From JBNLAN01 sp050302175 (lineage in GTDB: Bacteria; Pseudomonadota; Zetaproteobacteria; Mariprofundales; Mariprofundaceae), in assembly GCA_050302175.1 (NCBI GenBank), contig JBNLAN010000020.1:1-64000 (forward strand): a stretch of 64,000 nt of DNA. Direction: 5' to 3'. The notes under the pieces are model-generated. The model saw only the letters and a program-made list of their open reading frames with translations. It did not search any database and was not told where the DNA came from. A program made the position numbers and the translations under genes. This document shows, one piece after another, positions 62,956 to 64,000 of this stretch; positions within the stretch are counted from its first letter, which is position 1, and every line of letters begins with the position of its first letter.

Positions 62956-64000
62956 GCTGCTTTCTCCGCGATACCGGCCTTCACGATCTCAGGAAAATGT
63001 TTAAGCAGTGAAAGCACAGGGGCTGCCGCGCCGTCGGCCAGTGCGCAGATGGTGCGCCCCGCCATGTGAGTCGCTGCATCGTGCAGCACCTTCACATCAT
63101 CAGGATGGCCTTCTCCCTTCTCGATACGCTCGAGGATACGCTCCAGCCAGCCGGTGCCCTCACGGCATGGCGAGCACTGGCCGCAGGATTCATGGGCATA
63201 GAAGTGTGCAAGGCGACGGGTCAGTGCCAACAGGTCGGCAGTTTCGTCGCAAACGATCACAGCACCCGATCCCAGCATCGATCCGGCCTTGACCATATCG
63301 TCATAGGTGAGCGGCGTATCGTAGTGCTCGGCGAGCAGCCATGGGGTGGAGGAGCCGCCCGGGATCACCACTTTCGGCACCGAACCGTGCTGCAGACCGC
63401 CGCAGTGCTCCTCGATCAGCGTGCGCAGAGTTGTGCCCATTGGCACTTCGTAGTTACCCGGCTTCTTCACATGTCCGGAAACCGAAAAAATCTTCATACC
63501 GGCACTGTTGGGCTTGCCAATCTTCGAATGCCACTCACCACCGAATTCGAGAATGGCAGGAATGGTAGAGAGCGTCTCCACGTTGTTGACCACGGTGGGC
63601 GAGCGATAAAAACCTTCAACTGCAGGAAACGGCGGCTTAAAACGCGGACGCCCGGGCTTGCCTTCCAGCGACTCGATCAGCGCCGTCTCTTCGCCGCAGA
63701 CATAAGCGCCTGCACCGCGATGCACGGTGAGATCCATGGAATAACCGGAGCCCAGAATATCCTCGCCCAAGAGGTTGGCAGCATAGCATTCGGCAATGGC
63801 ATCATTGAGTACATTGGCTTCATGCAGAAACTCGCCGCGGATGTAGATATAGGCATCTTTCACACCTAAGGCAAATCCCGCCATGATCATGCCTTCGATC
63901 AAGAGGTGCGGATCGAGGCGCATAATATCGCGATCCTTAAAGGTGCCCGGCTCGCCTTCGTCGGCATTGCAGAGCAGATATACCGGCTTGCCGGTGTTGC
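62952..64000 (-). CDS. nuoF: NADH-quinone oxidoreductase subunit F (partial, 5' end outside window)
   Basis: The C-terminal 349 residues. The frame stays open to the window edge, where it reads VYLLCNADEGEPGTFKDRDI, the FMN-binding segment, so an internal ATG at 63923 is not the start. GAGAYVCGEETALIESLEG and GRPRFKPPFP form the NADH/FMN site. SCGQCSPCREGTGW and a later Cys (TICALAD) bind 4Fe-4S cluster N3. It oxidises NADH and passes electrons to NuoG. nuoA to nuoE presumably lie beyond. Confidence 0.97.
   Translation of the reverse strand, partial: NTGKPVYLLCNADEGEPGTFKDRDIMRLDPHLLIEGMIMAGFALGVKDAYIYIRGEFLHEANVLNDAIAECYAANLLGEDILGSGYSMDLTVHRGAGAYVCGEETALIESLEGKPGRPRFKPPFPAVEGFYRSPTVVNNVETLSTIPAILEFGGEWHSKIGKPNSAGMKIFSVSGHVKKPGNYEVPMGTTLRTLIEEHCGGLQHGSVPKVVIPGGSSTPWLLAEHYDTPLTYDDMVKAGSMLGSGAVIVCDETADLLALTRRLAHFYAHESCGQCSPCREGTGWLERILERIEKGEGHPDDVKVLHDAATHMAGRTICALADGAAAPVLSLLKHFPEIVKAGIAEKAA

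Noticed and set aside
53053..64000. Long plus-strand open frames across the nuo genes (for example 55251-56366 and 59567-60874)
   Set aside because: They are antisense shadows in high-GC membrane protein genes. Products are rich in His, Arg and Glu without recognisable domains.

Overview
The window is a 64 kb stretch of a gene-dense chromosome from a Gram-negative proteobacterium. It has lipoproteins, TonB and TolC systems, beta-barrel proteins, a RegBA two-component system and a proteobacterial complex I operon. Gene content and order (rpmE-rplU-rpmA, obg-proB-proA-nadD-rsfS-rlmH-envC-ctpA-divergent polysaccharide deacetylase, nuoF to nuoN) would fit a Zetaproteobacterium related to Mariprofundus, but that placement is inference. 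No rRNA, tRNA, CRISPR array, transposase or prophage was recognised.

Layout. 1-4.5 kb: the start of hemJ and a tripartite ABC efflux operon. 4.6-6.5 kb: the redox-responsive regulators regA and regB. 6.5-13.3 kb: two RegA-type operator-like repeats, then a seven-gene operon coding for a TonB-dependent receptor, a periplasmic/membrane protein, a membrane polyferredoxin, a DsbD/TauE-like protein and ExbB-ExbD-TonB. This looks like a redox-linked metal uptake system. 13.3-19.6 kb: small enzymes, small stress-type domains, an aminotransferase and a GAF-GGDEF protein. 19.8-30.1 kb: secA and phnA, then a CBS protein and an operon in which two near-duplicate lipoprotein hydrolases flank a DUF4153 membrane protein, then argJ and mutT. 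30.3-39.6 kb: envelope genes, xerC next to a DUF484-GGDEF fusion, and the ctpA-envC-rlmH-rsfS-nadD group. 39.7-44.5 kb: a miniature inverted-repeat element, proA, proB, obg and a ribosomal protein operon.

44.6-47.7 kb holds the strongest candidate for an undescribed system. A 77-residue peptide with a helical leader and a C-terminal Cys-Gly5-Cys-Pro-Gly-Leu-Ala core is followed by two tandem radical SAM/SPASM enzymes with translational coupling. It has its own promoter, and no exporter lies next to it. 47.8-52.9 kb: rhlE, then an unusual island with a secreted HEIGH-motif protein bracketed by about 80-bp direct repeats, a stand-alone class III nucleotide-cyclase-like protein, a methyltransferase and a DUF486 membrane protein. 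53-64 kb: nuoN back to nuoF, ending in a clear terminator; nuoF runs off the window.

The analysis is by reading only. Family names rest on recognised motifs. Start sites were moved inward from the longest open frame wherever a ribosome binding site, overlap or signal peptide favoured it.
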